Positions 47,645-57,659 are shown, numbered from the stretch's first letter. The stretch is 64,000 nt of DNA from Kushneria indalinina DSM 14324 (GCF_003385845.1 NZ_QRDJ01000006.1:806001-870000); one strand, 5' to 3'. Translations and numbers: made by a program. The notes: generated from the sequence alone by a model not told the origin.

Positions 47645-48304
47645 TTAACTGTCTATCCACCAGCGAGTGTCCCAGCGTGTCATGACCTGCTCCGGATAGC
47701 CTGTCTTGCCGAGGCTGCCGTTGTAGCGCGCCAGTGCACGGGTAATATCTCCCTTTTCGACCTTGAGATACCACGCCAGTATGGTACAGCCATAGCGCAG
47801 GTTGGTGTCGGGATCGAAGAGGTCGTCGCTGTCTCTGCCGATCTCCTTTTTCCAGAAAGGCATGACCTGCATGAGCCCCTCGGCACCGGCACTCGAGACG
47901 GCCCGGGAGGTAAAGCGGCTTTCGACATCGATGACCGAGAGGACCAGCTGTAGATCCAGTGAGGCGCGAAGGGATTCACGCTGAATGCTTTCCAGCAGGG
48001 CAAGTCGCTGAGGTGTCTCTGGAAGGTAGGACGTGAGGCGCCGACTCATGTCGGTCATCCAGACCTCGGCTTCAAAATGATCTTCAAAGTGTTGATCATT
48101 TGCCAGAGCGCTGGAGAGCTGGCGAATCAGCTGGGCCGAAACATTCGCTTCGGGCGCTGCGGCAGTCGGGCAGGCGGGCGCAAAAAGGGCGCCTGTTATC
48201 CAACAGGCGCCCAGAAGACGTGCCAGCGGGCCGGCGTCAAGCCAGCTTTTGACAAATGAACTCGACGGCCTCCTGTTGCGCCACCATCGTAATCTCGTCG
48301 TCAC
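47645..48304 (-). CDS. Lytic transglycosylase, SLT (GH23) domain
   Basis: The 219-residue exported enzyme has a long n-region then a hydrophobic stretch ([23 protein letters not shown]). The catalytic Glu is in [26 protein letters not shown], with the later [17 protein letters not shown] and ALARYNG blocks that define goose-lysozyme-like transglycosylases. The ATG at 48304 with GGGAAG upstream lies inside the end of proS (68-bp overlap); there is no later ATG, GTG or TTG before the signal sequence. With mltA and ampG nearby it adds to a wall-turnover group. Confidence 0.85.
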   Translation of the reverse strand: MTTRLRWWRNRRPSSSFVKSWLDAGPLARLLGACWITGALFAPACPTAAAPEANVSAQLIRQLSSALANDQHFEDHFEAEVWMTDMSRRLTSYLPETPQRLALLESIQRESLRASLDLQLVLSVIDVESRFTSRAVSSAGAEGLMQVMPFWKKEIGRDSDDLFDPDTNLRYGCTILAWYLKVEKGDITRALARYNGSLGKTGYPEQVMTRWDTRWWIDS

Positions 48305-49943
48305 GTCTTCCCTTGTACTCCAGTTCGCCTGTTTTCAGGCCGCGATCCCCGATCACGATCCGGTGTGGAATACCGATCAGTTCAAGATCGGCAAACTTGA
48401 CGCCGGGGCGCTCGTCACGATCATCCAGCAGTACTTCGACACCCATTTCATTGAAGGCGTTATAGAGACGCTCGGCCTCGTCGCGAACGGCCTGCGACTT
48501 GTGCGCATTCATGGGTACCAGCGCCACCTGATAGGGCGCCAGACTGGCGGGCAGGGTGATGCCGCGCTCATCATGATTCTGCTCGATGGCGGCAGCCACG
48601 ACGCGGCTGACGCCGATGCCATAACATCCCATCTGCAGCGGTACGTTGGCTCCGTTTTCATCGAGAACGGTGGCGCCCAGCGCCTCGGAGTACTTCGTAC
48701 CGAGCTGGAAGACGTGCCCGACTTCAATGCCGCGCGCGATCGAGAGCGTGCCCTGGCCATCCGGTGACGGATCGCCGGCCACGACATCGCGAATGTCGGC
48801 GACCATCGGCAGCGGCAGATCGCGCTCCCAGTTGATGCCAAAAAGATGCTTGTCATCACGGTTGGCGCCGGCCCCGAAGTCACTCATGACCGCGACACTG
48901 CGATCAATGATCAACGGTATTTCAAGCCCGACCGGCCCGAGTGATCCGGGACCTGCGCCGACGGCCTGACGAATTTCTTCTTCATTGGCCATGGTCAGCG
49001 GTGACGCCACCTGATATAGATGCAGCGCCTTGACCTCGTTGAGCTGATGGTCACCGCGTACCATCAGCGCGACCAGCCCGCCCTCGGTGCCATGCACGAT
49101 CAGCGTCTTGACGGTCTTTTCAATCGGCAGCCCGTGCTTTTCCACCAGTGCTGCAATGGTTTTGACATTCGGTGTATCGACCTCTCGCATGCTTTCTTGA
49201 GGGGCCGCCCGTTCCTGGCGATCAGGCAGTGCCTCGGCCTTTTCGATATTGGCGGCGTAATCAGAGCCCGTTGAAAAGATCACGGCATCTTCACCCGAGT
49301 CGGCCAGCACGTGAAATTCATGCGAAGCGCTACCGCCAATCTCGCCGTTGTCGGCCTGGACAGCACGAAAATCGAGCCCCAGACGATTGAAAACGCGAAT
49401 GTAGGCGTCATACATTTTTTGATAGGAGGCGGCCATCGCTTCCTGACTGACATCGAACGAGTAGGCATCCTTCATCAGGAACTCGCGCGCGCGCATGACA
49501 CCAAAACGGGGCCGCGTTTCATCACGAAACTTGGTCTGGATCTGATAGAAATTGCATGGCAGCTGGCGGTAGGAGCGCACCTCATTGCGTACCATATCGG
49601 TAATGACCTCCTCATGGGTGGGGCCATAGCAGAACTCGCGATCATGGCGGTCACGAAGACGAAGCAGCAGGTTGCCGTATTTGTCCCAGCGGCCTGACTC
49701 CTGCCAGAGCTCGGCGGGCTGCACGGCAGGCATCAATACTTCCTGCGCGCCGGCACGGTCCATCTCCTCGCGCACGATCTGCTCGACCTTTCGTAGCGTT
49801 CGCAGCCCCAGCGGCAGCCAGGTATAAAGGCCCGAGGCCAGTTTTCGAATCATGCCGGCACGCAGCATCAGTTGATGACTGACAACTTCAGCGTTGGCGG
49901 GCGTTTCCTTGAGCGTGGATAGCAGCAGTTGACTGGCGCGCAT
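48237..49943 (-). CDS. proS: Prolyl-tRNA synthetase
   Basis: The 568-residue class II synthetase begins [24 protein letters not shown], matching E. coli ProS from its first residue, so ATG 49943 is the start. Motif 2 ([25 protein letters not shown]) is present. An editing (INS) domain of about residues 225-400 removes mischarged alanine, and motif 3 lies in [23 protein letters not shown]. The anticodon-binding domain is at the C-terminus. It is transcribed with the transglycosylase gene, whose start overlaps its end. Confidence 0.96.
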   Translation of the reverse strand: MRASQLLLSTLKETPANAEVVSHQLMLRAGMIRKLASGLYTWLPLGLRTLRKVEQIVREEMDRAGAQEVLMPAVQPAELWQESGRWDKYGNLLLRLRDRHDREFCYGPTHEEVITDMVRNEVRSYRQLPCNFYQIQTKFRDETRPRFGVMRAREFLMKDAYSFDVSQEAMAASYQKMYDAYIRVFNRLGLDFRAVQADNGEIGGSASHEFHVLADSGEDAVIFSTGSDYAANIEKAEALPDRQERAAPQESMREVDTPNVKTIAALVEKHGLPIEKTVKTLIVHGTEGGLVALMVRGDHQLNEVKALHLYQVASPLTMANEEEIRQAVGAGPGSLGPVGLEIPLIIDRSVAVMSDFGAGANRDDKHLFGINWERDLPLPMVADIRDVVAGDPSPDGQGTLSIARGIEVGHVFQLGTKYSEALGATVLDENGANVPLQMGCYGIGVSRVVAAAIEQNHDERGITLPASLAPYQVALVPMNAHKSQAVRDEAERLYNAFNEMGVEVLLDDRDERPGVKFADLELIGIPHRIVIGDRGLKTGELEYKGRRDDEITMVAQQEAVEFICQKLA

Positions 49944-49982
49944 GAACCGAATGTTTCCCTTGAGCCGGATGAAATGAACCGC

Positions 49983-50012
49983 ATTGTACGAGCATTCGTT
50001 GCCTGTCGGCAA
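49983..50012 (-). promoter_or_regulatory. proS promoter
   Basis: Read on the minus strand: TTGCCG (50012-50007), an 18-nt spacer, then TACAAT (49988-49983). Transcription would begin about 34 nt before the proS ATG. Confidence 0.5.
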
Positions 50013-50082
50013 AATGCGTTTCCCGTAGCCGGCAATGATGGTATGTGTTCATTAGCGCTGCACGCCTAGAGGGGACAGCGAT

Positions 50083-50100
50083 TGTCATCAATTGATAACA
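50083..50100. promoter_or_regulatory. Near-palindrome upstream of the small lipoprotein gene
   Basis: TGTCATCAATTGATAACA is an 18-bp dyad in which eight of nine pairs are symmetric, centred on AATT. It lies in the gap between divergent proS and the lipoprotein gene, 3 nt before the AGGAGG ribosome-binding site. It may be an operator for either gene. Confidence 0.4.
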
Positions 50101-50113
50101 GGCAGGAGGCATT

Positions 50114-50293
50114 ATGCAACGTCGATGGGCTGGCGTGGTGACGGCCGTGCTGATACTGATGGTATCGGGCTGTGCAGGGAGAGATGATACGGAGTTTGTC
50201 TGGCAGTCACCAAGGGTCAACGATCAGGGGACTCAGGCAGGGCAGAGAGCCTGCATGCCCGGGCCCGACGGCCCCAGCAGCTGTAACCGTTGA
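50114..50293 (+). CDS. Small lipoprotein, 59 residues
   Basis: The short gene encodes MQRRWAGVVTAVLILMVSGC followed by 39 residues. A basic n-region, a hydrophobic core and the lipobox LMVSGC predict lipidation at Cys20. The mature part is polar, with two further cysteines (Cys47 and Cys57, in RACMPGPDG and SSCNR) that could form a disulfide. A consensus AGGAGG lies 4 nt before ATG, and a strong terminator begins 12 bp after the stop, so this looks like a complete monocistronic gene. The family is not recognised. Asp is absent at +2 (Ala), so it is predicted to reach the outer membrane. Confidence 0.7.
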   Translation: MQRRWAGVVTAVLILMVSGCAGRDDTEFVWQSPRVNDQGTQAGQRACMPGPDGPSSCNR

Positions 50294-50305
50294 GAAGGAC
50301 AGCAT

Positions 50306-50335
50306 AAAAAACGGCACCCGAGGGTGCCGTTTTTT
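50306..50335. terminator. Bidirectional terminator between lipoprotein and outer-membrane protein genes
   Basis: A perfect 14-bp stem (AAAAAACGGCACCC with its complement) has a 2-nt tip, with A- and T-tracts for both convergent genes. Confidence 0.92.
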
Positions 50336-50357
50336 CAGAGCTGTCGAAGGGAATCGA

Positions 50358-50936
50358 TCAGAACTGTACGCCAACGGATGCCATGGCAGCGTCAATGCGG
50401 TAGTCGCTGTCCATGTCGTAGCGCGTGTACTCAGCACGTGCGAAGACCGGGATGGTTTCAAACTGGTACTTGAGGCCTAGACCGTAAACCGGGTCTGTAC
50501 CGTACTGGTTGCTGGCCGGACCTTCCTGCGCATTGGCCTTCCAGTAGGCAGCGCCAACACGTGCGTAGCCGGAAACACCATAGAACAGGGGCAGCTCGCC
50601 GATGGCGCTCAGGCTGTAGGCCTTGGTCTGATAACGGCCATTGCCCTGGTCAGTCGCGTAATCAATGTCACCGAGATCGGCATAGTTGATTTCGGTGGAG
50701 AACCAGTCGTTGAACTTGTAACCAACGAAAGCGCTCTGAGCAGTGTCGTTGTTGTCAGTGATGCGATCGCCTGACAGATCGCCACTGCTGAAGCTGCCAA
50801 CATCAGCATCGTGGACCTGGGCACTACCAACACCAACACCGGAGTAGATGCCGGTGCTGGTATCAGCCATCGCCATCGGGGCAACTGCCAGAGAGGAGGC
50901 GAACAGCGGTGCAGCAAACAGTGCGAATTTTTTCAT
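50358..50936 (-). CDS. Outer-membrane beta-barrel protein (OmpA-like barrel family)
   Basis: The 192-residue protein has a clean signal peptide (MKKFALFAAPLFASSLAVAPMAMA, cleaved before DTST). An 8-strand-type barrel follows, with alternating residues such as GIYSGVGVGSAQV, SAFVGYKFNDWFSTEINYADLG, YSLSAIGELPLFYGVSGYARVGAAYW and PVFARAEYTRYDMD. It ends in VGVQF, whose terminal Phe is the BAM recognition signal. It resembles the 'porin family/outer membrane beta-barrel' group to which OmpX/Ail-like and OmpA N-domain proteins belong; the ligand is unknown. GGAGAT lies about 7 nt before ATG. Confidence 0.85.
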   Translation of the reverse strand: MKKFALFAAPLFASSLAVAPMAMADTSTGIYSGVGVGSAQVHDADVGSFSSGDLSGDRITDNNDTAQSAFVGYKFNDWFSTEINYADLGDIDYATDQGNGRYQTKAYSLSAIGELPLFYGVSGYARVGAAYWKANAQEGPASNQYGTDPVYGLGLKYQFETIPVFARAEYTRYDMDSDYRIDAAMASVGVQF

Positions 50937-51295
50937 GATGATCTCCTTGCATGAAACCTTTATTGACGGGAGCGTTCCTGCTCCACGATCAAACTTGATT
51001 CGATGAGCTGTTATTACTCGAACAGTGTTTTCAAAAACATTTTTAGCATGAGAATCGGTTCACGTAAAGATTAGAATGCATCAACCTGCTCTATGAGGTG
51101 GTTTGCAAAAATCTCTTAACGAGAAGGGATGCTAGTATAGCAACAGTCTGTATTTTCGACCTGTACCGACAATTATTTAGTGTTTCACTAGTGTGATGGT
51201 GGGGCAGTCGCCCCTTTCACCAGTACAATCCCTGTCCTTCTATCATGCTCTCAACATGATCACGCACATCTTCATGTTTTCTATCTGGTTTTGAT
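50937..51295. promoter_or_regulatory. Intergenic region between the outer-membrane protein gene and miaE
   Basis: This 359-bp region is AT-rich compared with its surroundings. On the minus strand an extended -10 box TGCTATACT (51142-51134) would start the outer-membrane protein mRNA with a leader of about 190 nt, long enough for control by small RNAs. On the plus strand a GGGGC/GCCCC hairpin (51201-51214) and a TACAAT at about 51224 precede miaE; no good -35 was found. I see no gene in it. Confidence 0.4.
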
Positions 51296-51913
51296 ATGTC
51301 CCACGAATTGATGCCTTCCGAACTGCTTGATTTTCTGCCTTGCCGTACCCCCCAGCGCTGGGTGGAAGCGGCGCTGGGCAACGAACGTCTTTTAATGATC
51401 GATCACGCCCAGTGTGAAAAAAAGGCCGCTTCGACGGCCATGAGCCTCATGTATCGCTACACAAGTCGTGCGGACCTTTTAACGAAAATGTCTCAATTGG
51501 CGCGTGAGGAGCTTCTTCATTTTGAGCAGGTGGTGACACTGATGCGTGAGCGTGGCATCGCTTATGAACACGTGTCGGCCTCACGCTATGCGCAGGGGCT
51601 GCGTGAACACGTTCGGGAGCAGGAGCCCGTGAGGCTGGTCGATGTGCTGATCGTGGGCGCCTATATAGAGGCGCGTTCCTGCGAGCGTTTTGCCTGTCTG
51701 ATTCCTCACCTTGATGACACGCTTGCGAAATTTTATCGCAGCCTGGTGAAATCCGAAGGGCGGCATTTTGAAGATTACCTGGAGCTGGCCGCGCAGTATG
51801 CTGATGAGCCCATCGATGCACGGGTGGCCTTTTTCGGAGAGGTCGAAAGATCGCTGATCGAGTCACCTGATCCAGAATTTCGCTTTCACAGCGGTGTCCC
51901 GGTCGCAGCGTGA
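51296..51913 (+). CDS. miaE: tRNA 2-methylthio-N6-isopentenyladenosine-37 hydroxylase
   Basis: The 205-residue non-haem di-iron monooxygenase has a ferritin-like four-helix fold and hydroxylates ms2i6A37 to ms2io6A in tRNAs reading U-codons. Metal-ligand regions appear as DHAQCEKKAAS, REELLHFEQV, GAYIEARSCERF and SEGRHFEDYL, each with the Glu/His spacing of the family. The ATG has a weak SD. The gene is followed by a hairpin and then lpxH on the opposite strand. Confidence 0.9.
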   Translation: MSHELMPSELLDFLPCRTPQRWVEAALGNERLLMIDHAQCEKKAASTAMSLMYRYTSRADLLTKMSQLAREELLHFEQVVTLMRERGIAYEHVSASRYAQGLREHVREQEPVRLVDVLIVGAYIEARSCERFACLIPHLDDTLAKFYRSLVKSEGRHFEDYLELAAQYADEPIDARVAFFGEVERSLIESPDPEFRFHSGVPVAA

Positions 51914-51944
51914 CGGGCGTACCTGTAAACGAGCTCGGTGACAG

Positions 51945-51965
51945 GACGCCCCGATTCGGGGCGTC
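51945..51965. terminator. Hairpin between convergent miaE and lpxH
   Basis: A perfect 9-bp GACGCCCCG/CGGGGCGTC stem has a 3-nt loop and no T-tract. It is probably a terminator of low strength. Confidence 0.5.
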
Positions 51966-51973
51966 GGAAGTCA

Positions 51974-52729
51974 TCAGTGATAAGGCAGTTCCGACAGGCT
52001 GAAATGCTCCAGTGTCAGGGTTATGCCATCCAGACGCACTTCCCAGCCTTCGTCTCGTTCATGGTCCCAGTCGCCGAGGACATAGCGCTTGGCAACCTCG
52101 TCACCGTGCAGGCGAAAATCATGCACATCAGGGCGATGGGTATGGCCATGAATCAGCGTACGAACATGGCACTGCTCCATGATCTCTTCCACGGCCTCCT
52201 GACTGACATCCATGATGTCATCGGATTTGCTGCCGTTGGCACTGCCGGAGCCTTCACGCATGCGATCTGCCAGTTGACGGCGCTGCTCTATGGGCATTGC
52301 CAGCGTCTGCTGCTGCCACTGCGGATCGCGCGTCATGGCGCGAAACTGCATGTACTCACCGTCCTGGGTGCAAAGACTGTCGCCATGCATCAAAAGGGCA
52401 GGAACATCCTTGTCGATGGTAATGATGGCGGGATCGTCGACCAGTATGGCACCGGTGAGCTCGGCGAAGCGCTCACCCAGCAGGAAGTCGCGATTGCCAT
52501 GCATGACATAAAGGTGTCTGCCGCCGTCACTGAAACGACGCAGGGCCTCGATCACCTCTTGTTCGAAGTCATCGATGGCATCATCGCCGATCCAGCTTTC
52601 AAAGAGATCGCCCATGATGTAGAGCGCATCAGCATCCCGGGCGCGATACTCCAGATAGTTCAAAAACGCCCGGGTCAACTCGGGGGTGTCCTGCTGTAAA
52701 TGCAGATCGGCAATAAACAGTGTCGTCAT
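51974..52729 (-). CDS. lpxH: UDP-2,3-diacylglucosamine diphosphatase
   Basis: The 251-residue calcineurin-like phosphoesterase hydrolyses UDP-2,3-diacylglucosamine to lipid X and UMP in lipid A synthesis. Metal-binding motifs are in order: DLHL (FIADLHLQQD), GDLFESWIGDD, HGNRDFLLG, LMHGDSLCTQD and HGHTHRPDVH. Length fits LpxH (E. coli 240). It lies 60 bp downstream of ppiB on the same strand, a neighbourhood shared with E. coli (ppiB-lpxH). Confidence 0.95.
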   Translation of the reverse strand: MTTLFIADLHLQQDTPELTRAFLNYLEYRARDADALYIMGDLFESWIGDDAIDDFEQEVIEALRRFSDGGRHLYVMHGNRDFLLGERFAELTGAILVDDPAIITIDKDVPALLMHGDSLCTQDGEYMQFRAMTRDPQWQQQTLAMPIEQRRQLADRMREGSGSANGSKSDDIMDVSQEAVEEIMEQCHVRTLIHGHTHRPDVHDFRLHGDEVAKRYVLGDWDHERDEGWEVRLDGITLTLEHFSLSELPYH

Positions 52730-52789
52730 GACCTCTCCTGCTTGAAGGGCGCAGTATCTTGCTGCGCCTGAAACATTATTGTTCAGCGA

Positions 52790-53287
52790 TCAGGCGTCAA
52801 CCAGACGAGCAGACTCGATCACGACATCTTCGGCGGGGACGTCGGCATGCCCATGACGCCGTGTGGTGGCCACGCCCTTGATGCTCTCTACAACATCCAT
52901 GCCGTCAACGACACGACCAAACACACAGTAGCCCCAGCCCTGAGGGGTGGTAGAGGTGTGGTTCAGGAAATCGTTGTCAGCCACGTTGATGAAAAACTGT
53001 GCCGTCGCCGAGTGAGGGTCGCCGGTGCGGGCCATGGCAAGATGGCCGCGGCTGTTCTTGAGACCATTATTGGCTTCATTGTTGATGGGCTCGTGAACCG
53101 GCTTCTGGTTGAATTGAGTATCAAACCCGCCGCCCTGCACCATGAAGCCGTCGATCACACGATGGAAAAGCGTGTTGTCATAGTGGCCTTCCCTGACGTA
53201 GCGCTCAAAGTTGGCAGCCGTCTGCGGCGCAGACTCGTGGAAAAGCTCGATCTTGATCTCGCCGGCGCTGGTGGAAAAAATAATCAT
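52790..53287 (-). CDS. ppiB: Cytoplasmic peptidyl-prolyl cis-trans isomerase B (cyclophilin)
   Basis: The 165-residue cyclophilin has the family core FHRVIDGFMVQGGGF, ARTGDPHSATAQFFINV and GYCVFGRVVDGMDVV. There is no signal peptide, so it is cytoplasmic PpiB rather than PpiA. ATG at 53287 gives the canonical start MIIFSTSAGEIKIELF; the open upstream extension has no similarity. It is divergent from glnS and upstream of lpxH. Confidence 0.94.
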   Translation of the reverse strand: MIIFSTSAGEIKIELFHESAPQTAANFERYVREGHYDNTLFHRVIDGFMVQGGGFDTQFNQKPVHEPINNEANNGLKNSRGHLAMARTGDPHSATAQFFINVADNDFLNHTSTTPQGWGYCVFGRVVDGMDVVESIKGVATTRRHGHADVPAEDVVIESARLVDA

Positions 53288-53416
53288 GAAAAACTCTCTG
53301 AAAGACAACAAAAGGACAGCTTCAGGGAAGCTACGCAAGAGTGGTGCGTACCGATCTGCTGACCACTCATGACGTCGGGACTGATACCTGCATGGCATGG
53401 TCCCGGGCGCTCACGC

Positions 53417-53422
53417 TATAAT
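53417..53422 (+). promoter_or_regulatory. Consensus -10 box for glnS
   Basis: TATAAT within CGCTATAATAG lies 70 bp before glnS. The -35 is not clear. Confidence 0.4.
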
Positions 53423-53492
53423 AGCGGCTTTATTCGGGCAGGCGAAACCGCGCCTGCCGGTATCCGCCGTCAACAAGGTCTGATCACGCCCC

Positions 53493-55172
53493 ATGAGCTC
53501 AGAAAGCACCAGCGCACCGAATTTCATTCGTACACAGATTCGTGAAGAGATCGAGCAGGGGCGCGTTGATACTATCGTGACGCGCTTTCCGCCCGAACCG
53601 AATGGCTTTTTGCACATCGGTCACGCCAAATCGATATGTCTCAATTTTGGCCTTGCCGAACAGCTCGGTGGGCAGTGTCATCTGCGCTTTGACGATACCA
53701 ATCCCGCCAGGGAAGAGCAGGTCTATATCGATGCCATTCGTGAAGACATCGAATGGCTCGGCTTCCAGTGGAGCGGTGAGATTCGTTATGCCTCAAGCTA
53801 TTTTGACCAGCTTCATGAATGGGCTTGCCAGCTGATTCGCGATGGCCTGGCCTATGTGGATGATCTTGATGCCGAACAGATGCGTGAGTACCGTGGCACG
53901 CTGACCGAACCCGGCCGTCCCAGCCCATGGCGCGATCGTAGCGTTGAAGAAAATCTGGCCCTGTTCGAGGGCATGAGAAACGGCGAGTTCGCAGAGGGTG
54001 AAAAGGTGCTGCGGGCCAAGATTGATATGGCCTCGCCCAATATCAATCTGCGAGATCCCACCCTGTATCGCATTCGCCATGCCGCGCACCATCAAAGCGG
54101 GGACAAGTGGAAGATCTATCCCTCCTATGACTTCACGCATGGCCAGTCCGATGCCATCGAGGGAATCACGCACTCCATCTGTACGCTCGAGTTTGAAGAC
54201 CATCGCCCGCTCTACAACTGGTTTCTGGATAACCTGCCGGTGCCGGCACGCCCAAGGCAGATTGAATTCGCGCGTCTCAATCTGAATTATACCGTTACCT
54301 CCAAACGTAAATTAAAGCTGTTGGTAGATCAGGGTGTGGTAGACGGCTGGGACGACCCGCGAATGCCGACTATTTCGGGGATGCGGCGTCGCGGCTATAC
54401 CCCGGCCTCCATCCGCAAGTTCTGCGATATGGTAGGCGTTTCCCGCGCCTCGGGCGTTGTCGATATCCAGATGCTTTATCACGCCATTCGTTCGGATCTT
54501 GAAGACAACGCGCCACGCGCGATGTGTGTCATGAAGCCGCTCAAGGTGGTATTGACCAACCTCCCTGATGACCATGAGGAGATTTTCGAGGTGGCAGGGC
54601 ATCCGGCACGTGAAGACATGGCAGTGCGTCAGCTGCCGCTCAACCGCGAAATCTGGATCGATCAGGAAGACTTCATGGAAGAGCCGCCGAAGAAGTTCTT
54701 CCGCCTGGCACCCGGCAAGGAAGTACGTCTTCGCAATGCCTATGTCATTTGTTGCGATGAGGTGATCAAAAACGAGCAGGGCGAGGTAGAAGCGCTGCAC
54801 TGTAGCGTTGATCTGGAAACGCTGGGCCAGAATCCGGAAGGTCGCAAGGTGAAAGGGGTCATTCACTGGGTCAGCGCCCGTCACGGTGTTGATGTCGAGG
54901 TGCGCAACTACGACAACCTGTTTCAGGTCGAGGCACCGGATCGGGACAAGGACGTCGATTTTCTGGAGCATCTCAATGCACAGTCACTCGAGGTAGTTCA
55001 CGGCATCGGTGAGCCCTCATTGGCACAGGCTGGCGCCGAGCAGCGTTTCCAGTTTGAACGTGTCGGCTATTTCTGTGCCGATCGCCATGATCACGGCGCA
55101 GGTCGTCTGGTCTTCAATCGTACGGTCAGCCTCAAGGATGGCTGGGCAAAGGCGCAGAACAAGGCAAATTGA
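53493..55172 (+). CDS. glnS: Glutaminyl-tRNA synthetase
   Basis: The 559-residue class I synthetase has the HIGH motif in [19 protein letters not shown] and the KMSKS equivalent in [12 protein letters not shown]. Family blocks [38 protein letters not shown] and the two-barrel anticodon-binding C-terminus are present. Length agrees with E. coli GlnS (554). cysS follows after 13 bp, so the two synthetases are co-transcribed. Confidence 0.96.
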   Translation: MSSESTSAPNFIRTQIREEIEQGRVDTIVTRFPPEPNGFLHIGHAKSICLNFGLAEQLGGQCHLRFDDTNPAREEQVYIDAIREDIEWLGFQWSGEIRYASSYFDQLHEWACQLIRDGLAYVDDLDAEQMREYRGTLTEPGRPSPWRDRSVEENLALFEGMRNGEFAEGEKVLRAKIDMASPNINLRDPTLYRIRHAAHHQSGDKWKIYPSYDFTHGQSDAIEGITHSICTLEFEDHRPLYNWFLDNLPVPARPRQIEFARLNLNYTVTSKRKLKLLVDQGVVDGWDDPRMPTISGMRRRGYTPASIRKFCDMVGVSRASGVVDIQMLYHAIRSDLEDNAPRAMCVMKPLKVVLTNLPDDHEEIFEVAGHPAREDMAVRQLPLNREIWIDQEDFMEEPPKKFFRLAPGKEVRLRNAYVICCDEVIKNEQGEVEALHCSVDLETLGQNPEGRKVKGVIHWVSARHGVDVEVRNYDNLFQVEAPDRDKDVDFLEHLNAQSLEVVHGIGEPSLAQAGAEQRFQFERVGYFCADRHDHGAGRLVFNRTVSLKDGWAKAQNKAN

Positions 55173-55185
55173 AGGGGGTATCCGC

Positions 55186-56562
55186 GTGCAGATTTACAAC
55201 ACCCTGACCCGTCAGAAAGAAGCCTTTGCGCCTGCTGATGCCGACAACGTACGCATGTATGTCTGTGGCATGACGGTATATGACTACTGCCATCTGGGCC
55301 ATGCAAGAATGCTGGTGGCATTTGATGTCATTACCCGATGGCTGCGTGCCAGTGGCTATGGTCTTACCTATGTGCGCAACATTACCGACGTCGATGACAA
55401 GATTCTGGTCCGGGCTCGGGAAAACGACGAATCCATCGATGCGCTGACAAATCGAATGATTGATGCCATGCATGAAGATGAGCGTCGACTGGGCGTACTG
55501 GCACCGGATCAGGAGCCGCGTGCCACGGGTCATATCGATGACATCATCGTCATGATCAAGACGCTGATCGAGCGCGACTATGCCTATCAGGCCGATAACG
55601 GTGATGTGTTCTATCGAGTCCGCCGTTTTGAACACTATGGCGCGCTCAATAATCGCAATCCTGATGAGATGCGCTCCGGCGCCCGTGTCGATATCGATCA
55701 GGCCAAGGAAGATCCGCTGGACTTCGTGCTCTGGAAAAGTGCCACCCCCGGAGAAGCCAGCTGGCCATCCCCCTGGGGTGAGGGCCGACCGGGCTGGCAT
55801 ATTGAATGCTCTGCGATGTCGACATGCTGTCTGGGCAATACCTTCGATATCCATGGGGGGGGGCCGGATCTGGCCTTTCCCCATCACGAAAACGAGATTG
55901 CCCAGAGCGAGGCGGCCACGGGCCAGAAGTACGTCAATACCTGGATGCATGCCGGTGCCCTGCGAGTCGATAACGAAAAGATGTCCAAGTCGCTGGGCAA
56001 TTTTTTCACGGTCCGTGATGTACTAACCGAGCATGACCCCGAGGTAGTGCGCTATCTGCTCGTCGCCAGCCATTATCGCAGCGCCATCAATTACGCCCCT
56101 GACACGCTCAAGGATGCCAGGCGGTCACTGGAGCGATTCTACAACGCGCTGGAAGGCATCGAGGTCGTTGAAGGTGAGGTCAGCGATGAGTTTGCAGAAC
56201 GCTTTGCCCGTGCCATGGACGATGACTTCAACACGCCCGAGGCGCTGGCGGTCATGTTCGAGATGGCGCGCGAAATCAATCGCCATCGCGATGATGTCGC
56301 GCGTGCCGGTGCGCTGGCGCACGAGCTCATCCGGCTTGGCAATATGCTGGGGCTTCTTGAGCGCTCGCCGAGTGACTTCCTGCAGGGAGCCCAGTCCGGC
56401 ATTGATGATGAGGAAATCGCGCGGCAGATCGAGGCGAGAAATGCAGCGCGCCGGGCCCGCGATTTTGCCGAGGCTGATCGCATTCGTGATGCGCTGGCAG
56501 CACAGGGCATCATTCTCAAGGACAGCCGTGGGGGGACAACCTGGGTAAGCGAAAACCACTAG
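55186..56562 (+). CDS. cysS: Cysteinyl-tRNA synthetase
   Basis: The 458-residue class I synthetase starts at GTG 55186 with AAGGGGG upstream, giving the expected start of [13 protein letters not shown]. The zinc site includes the Cys of VCGMTVYD and, further on, ECSAMS with the following His region. The HIGH variant is CHLGHAR and the KMSKS motif is KMSKSLGN. The C-terminal region has [31 protein letters not shown], typical of CysRS. It is the second gene after glnS. Confidence 0.95.
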   Translation: MQIYNTLTRQKEAFAPADADNVRMYVCGMTVYDYCHLGHARMLVAFDVITRWLRASGYGLTYVRNITDVDDKILVRARENDESIDALTNRMIDAMHEDERRLGVLAPDQEPRATGHIDDIIVMIKTLIERDYAYQADNGDVFYRVRRFEHYGALNNRNPDEMRSGARVDIDQAKEDPLDFVLWKSATPGEASWPSPWGEGRPGWHIECSAMSTCCLGNTFDIHGGGPDLAFPHHENEIAQSEAATGQKYVNTWMHAGALRVDNEKMSKSLGNFFTVRDVLTEHDPEVVRYLLVASHYRSAINYAPDTLKDARRSLERFYNALEGIEVVEGEVSDEFAERFARAMDDDFNTPEALAVMFEMAREINRHRDDVARAGALAHELIRLGNMLGLLERSPSDFLQGAQSGIDDEEIARQIEARNAARRARDFAEADRIRDALAAQGIILKDSRGGTTWVSENH

Positions 56563-56600
56563 TTTTTACGCGCTGTTCCACGCAAATGTGCTATTGGTAC

Positions 56601-56629
56601 AAAAAAGGCCCCGCCATTGGCGGGGCCTT
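56601..56629 (-). terminator. Intrinsic terminator for folD (and stop for cysS)
   Basis: An 11-bp stem AAGGCCCCGCC/GGCGGGGCCTT has a 3-nt loop. On the minus strand it is followed by a run of T (complement of AAAAAA at 56601-56606), placing it after folD. Confidence 0.85.
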
Positions 56630-56664
56630 GTCATATCCGGAATGCCGGCACGAAACCGCTTTTC

Positions 56665-57522
56665 TCAGCTATTGTCGTGCAGGTCGGCAGCCATCAGCGT
56701 ATTTTCGAGCAGTGAAGCCACGGTCATTGGCCCCACACCGCCTGGCACCGGTGTGATGTGAGAAGCGCGTTTTTTGGCGCCCTCGAACTCCACATCGCCG
56801 GTCAACTTGCCCTCGGCGGTACGATTAATGCCGACATCGATGACGATGGCGCCTGGGCGAATCCATTCACTCTTGACCAGTCCCGGATTACCCACGGCCA
56901 CGATCAGCAGCTCTGCGCTCTCAACGTGTTTTTGAAGATCGCGCGTAAAGCGATGGCACACGGTAATGGTGCAGCCTGCCAGCAGCAGCTCGAGGGCCAT
57001 CGGACGGCCAACAATGTTGGATGCGCCAACAATGGTGGCTGTCATGCCGCGAACATCAAGTTGATGCTCATTGAGCAGTGTCATGACGCCCATGGGCGTA
57101 CACGGGCGCAGGGTAGGCATGCGCTGTGCCAGACGGCCAAGGTTGTAGGGATGAAAACCATCGATGTCCTTGTGCGGATGAATGCGCTCAAGCAGGGGGC
57201 GTGCATCCAGGTGGCCGGGCAGGGGCAGCTGCAATAAAATGCCATCCACGCTGGTATCCGCGTTCAGCTGATCGATCAGCGCTTCCAGCGTTTGCTGTGA
57301 GGTATCCGTCGGCAGCTGATGCTGAAAGGAAAGGATACCGGCCTGTTCACAGGCACGATGCTTGTTACGTACATAAACTTCCGATGCAGCGTCCTCGCCC
57401 ACCAGTACCACGGCCAGGCCCGGCACTCTCTTGCCCTCACGGTGACGTTCGGCTACCTGTTGGGTAACCCTTTCACGCACCTTCTGTGCCGTGGCCTTGC
57501 CGTCAATCAACTGTGCACTCAT
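56665..57522 (-). CDS. folD: Bifunctional methylene-THF dehydrogenase/cyclohydrolase
   Basis: The 285-residue enzyme interconverts methylene- and formyl-tetrahydrofolate for purine and Met-tRNA formylation. Signatures are [59 protein letters not shown] and DVGINR, and the end has [21 protein letters not shown] at 57522 yields the canonical N-terminus ([17 protein letters not shown]); a longer open frame runs toward the tRNA genes without family similarity. Confidence 0.96.
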   Translation of the reverse strand: MSAQLIDGKATAQKVRERVTQQVAERHREGKRVPGLAVVLVGEDAASEVYVRNKHRACEQAGILSFQHQLPTDTSQQTLEALIDQLNADTSVDGILLQLPLPGHLDARPLLERIHPHKDIDGFHPYNLGRLAQRMPTLRPCTPMGVMTLLNEHQLDVRGMTATIVGASNIVGRPMALELLLAGCTITVCHRFTRDLQKHVESAELLIVAVGNPGLVKSEWIRPGAIVIDVGINRTAEGKLTGDVEFEGAKKRASHITPVPGGVGPMTVASLLENTLMAADLHDNS

Positions 57523-57659
57523 CTGTATTCTGTCCTGGTGACGATTCAAGCGAGCTTCGCTCATTAGTGGCGCAATTGTCGCATCCCGCCGGGTGCAGTC
57601 AATGAATGTTCTTTTCACGGCCGAGGAAAGGCAGGAGCGCAGCCCATGACAAGTTATGC

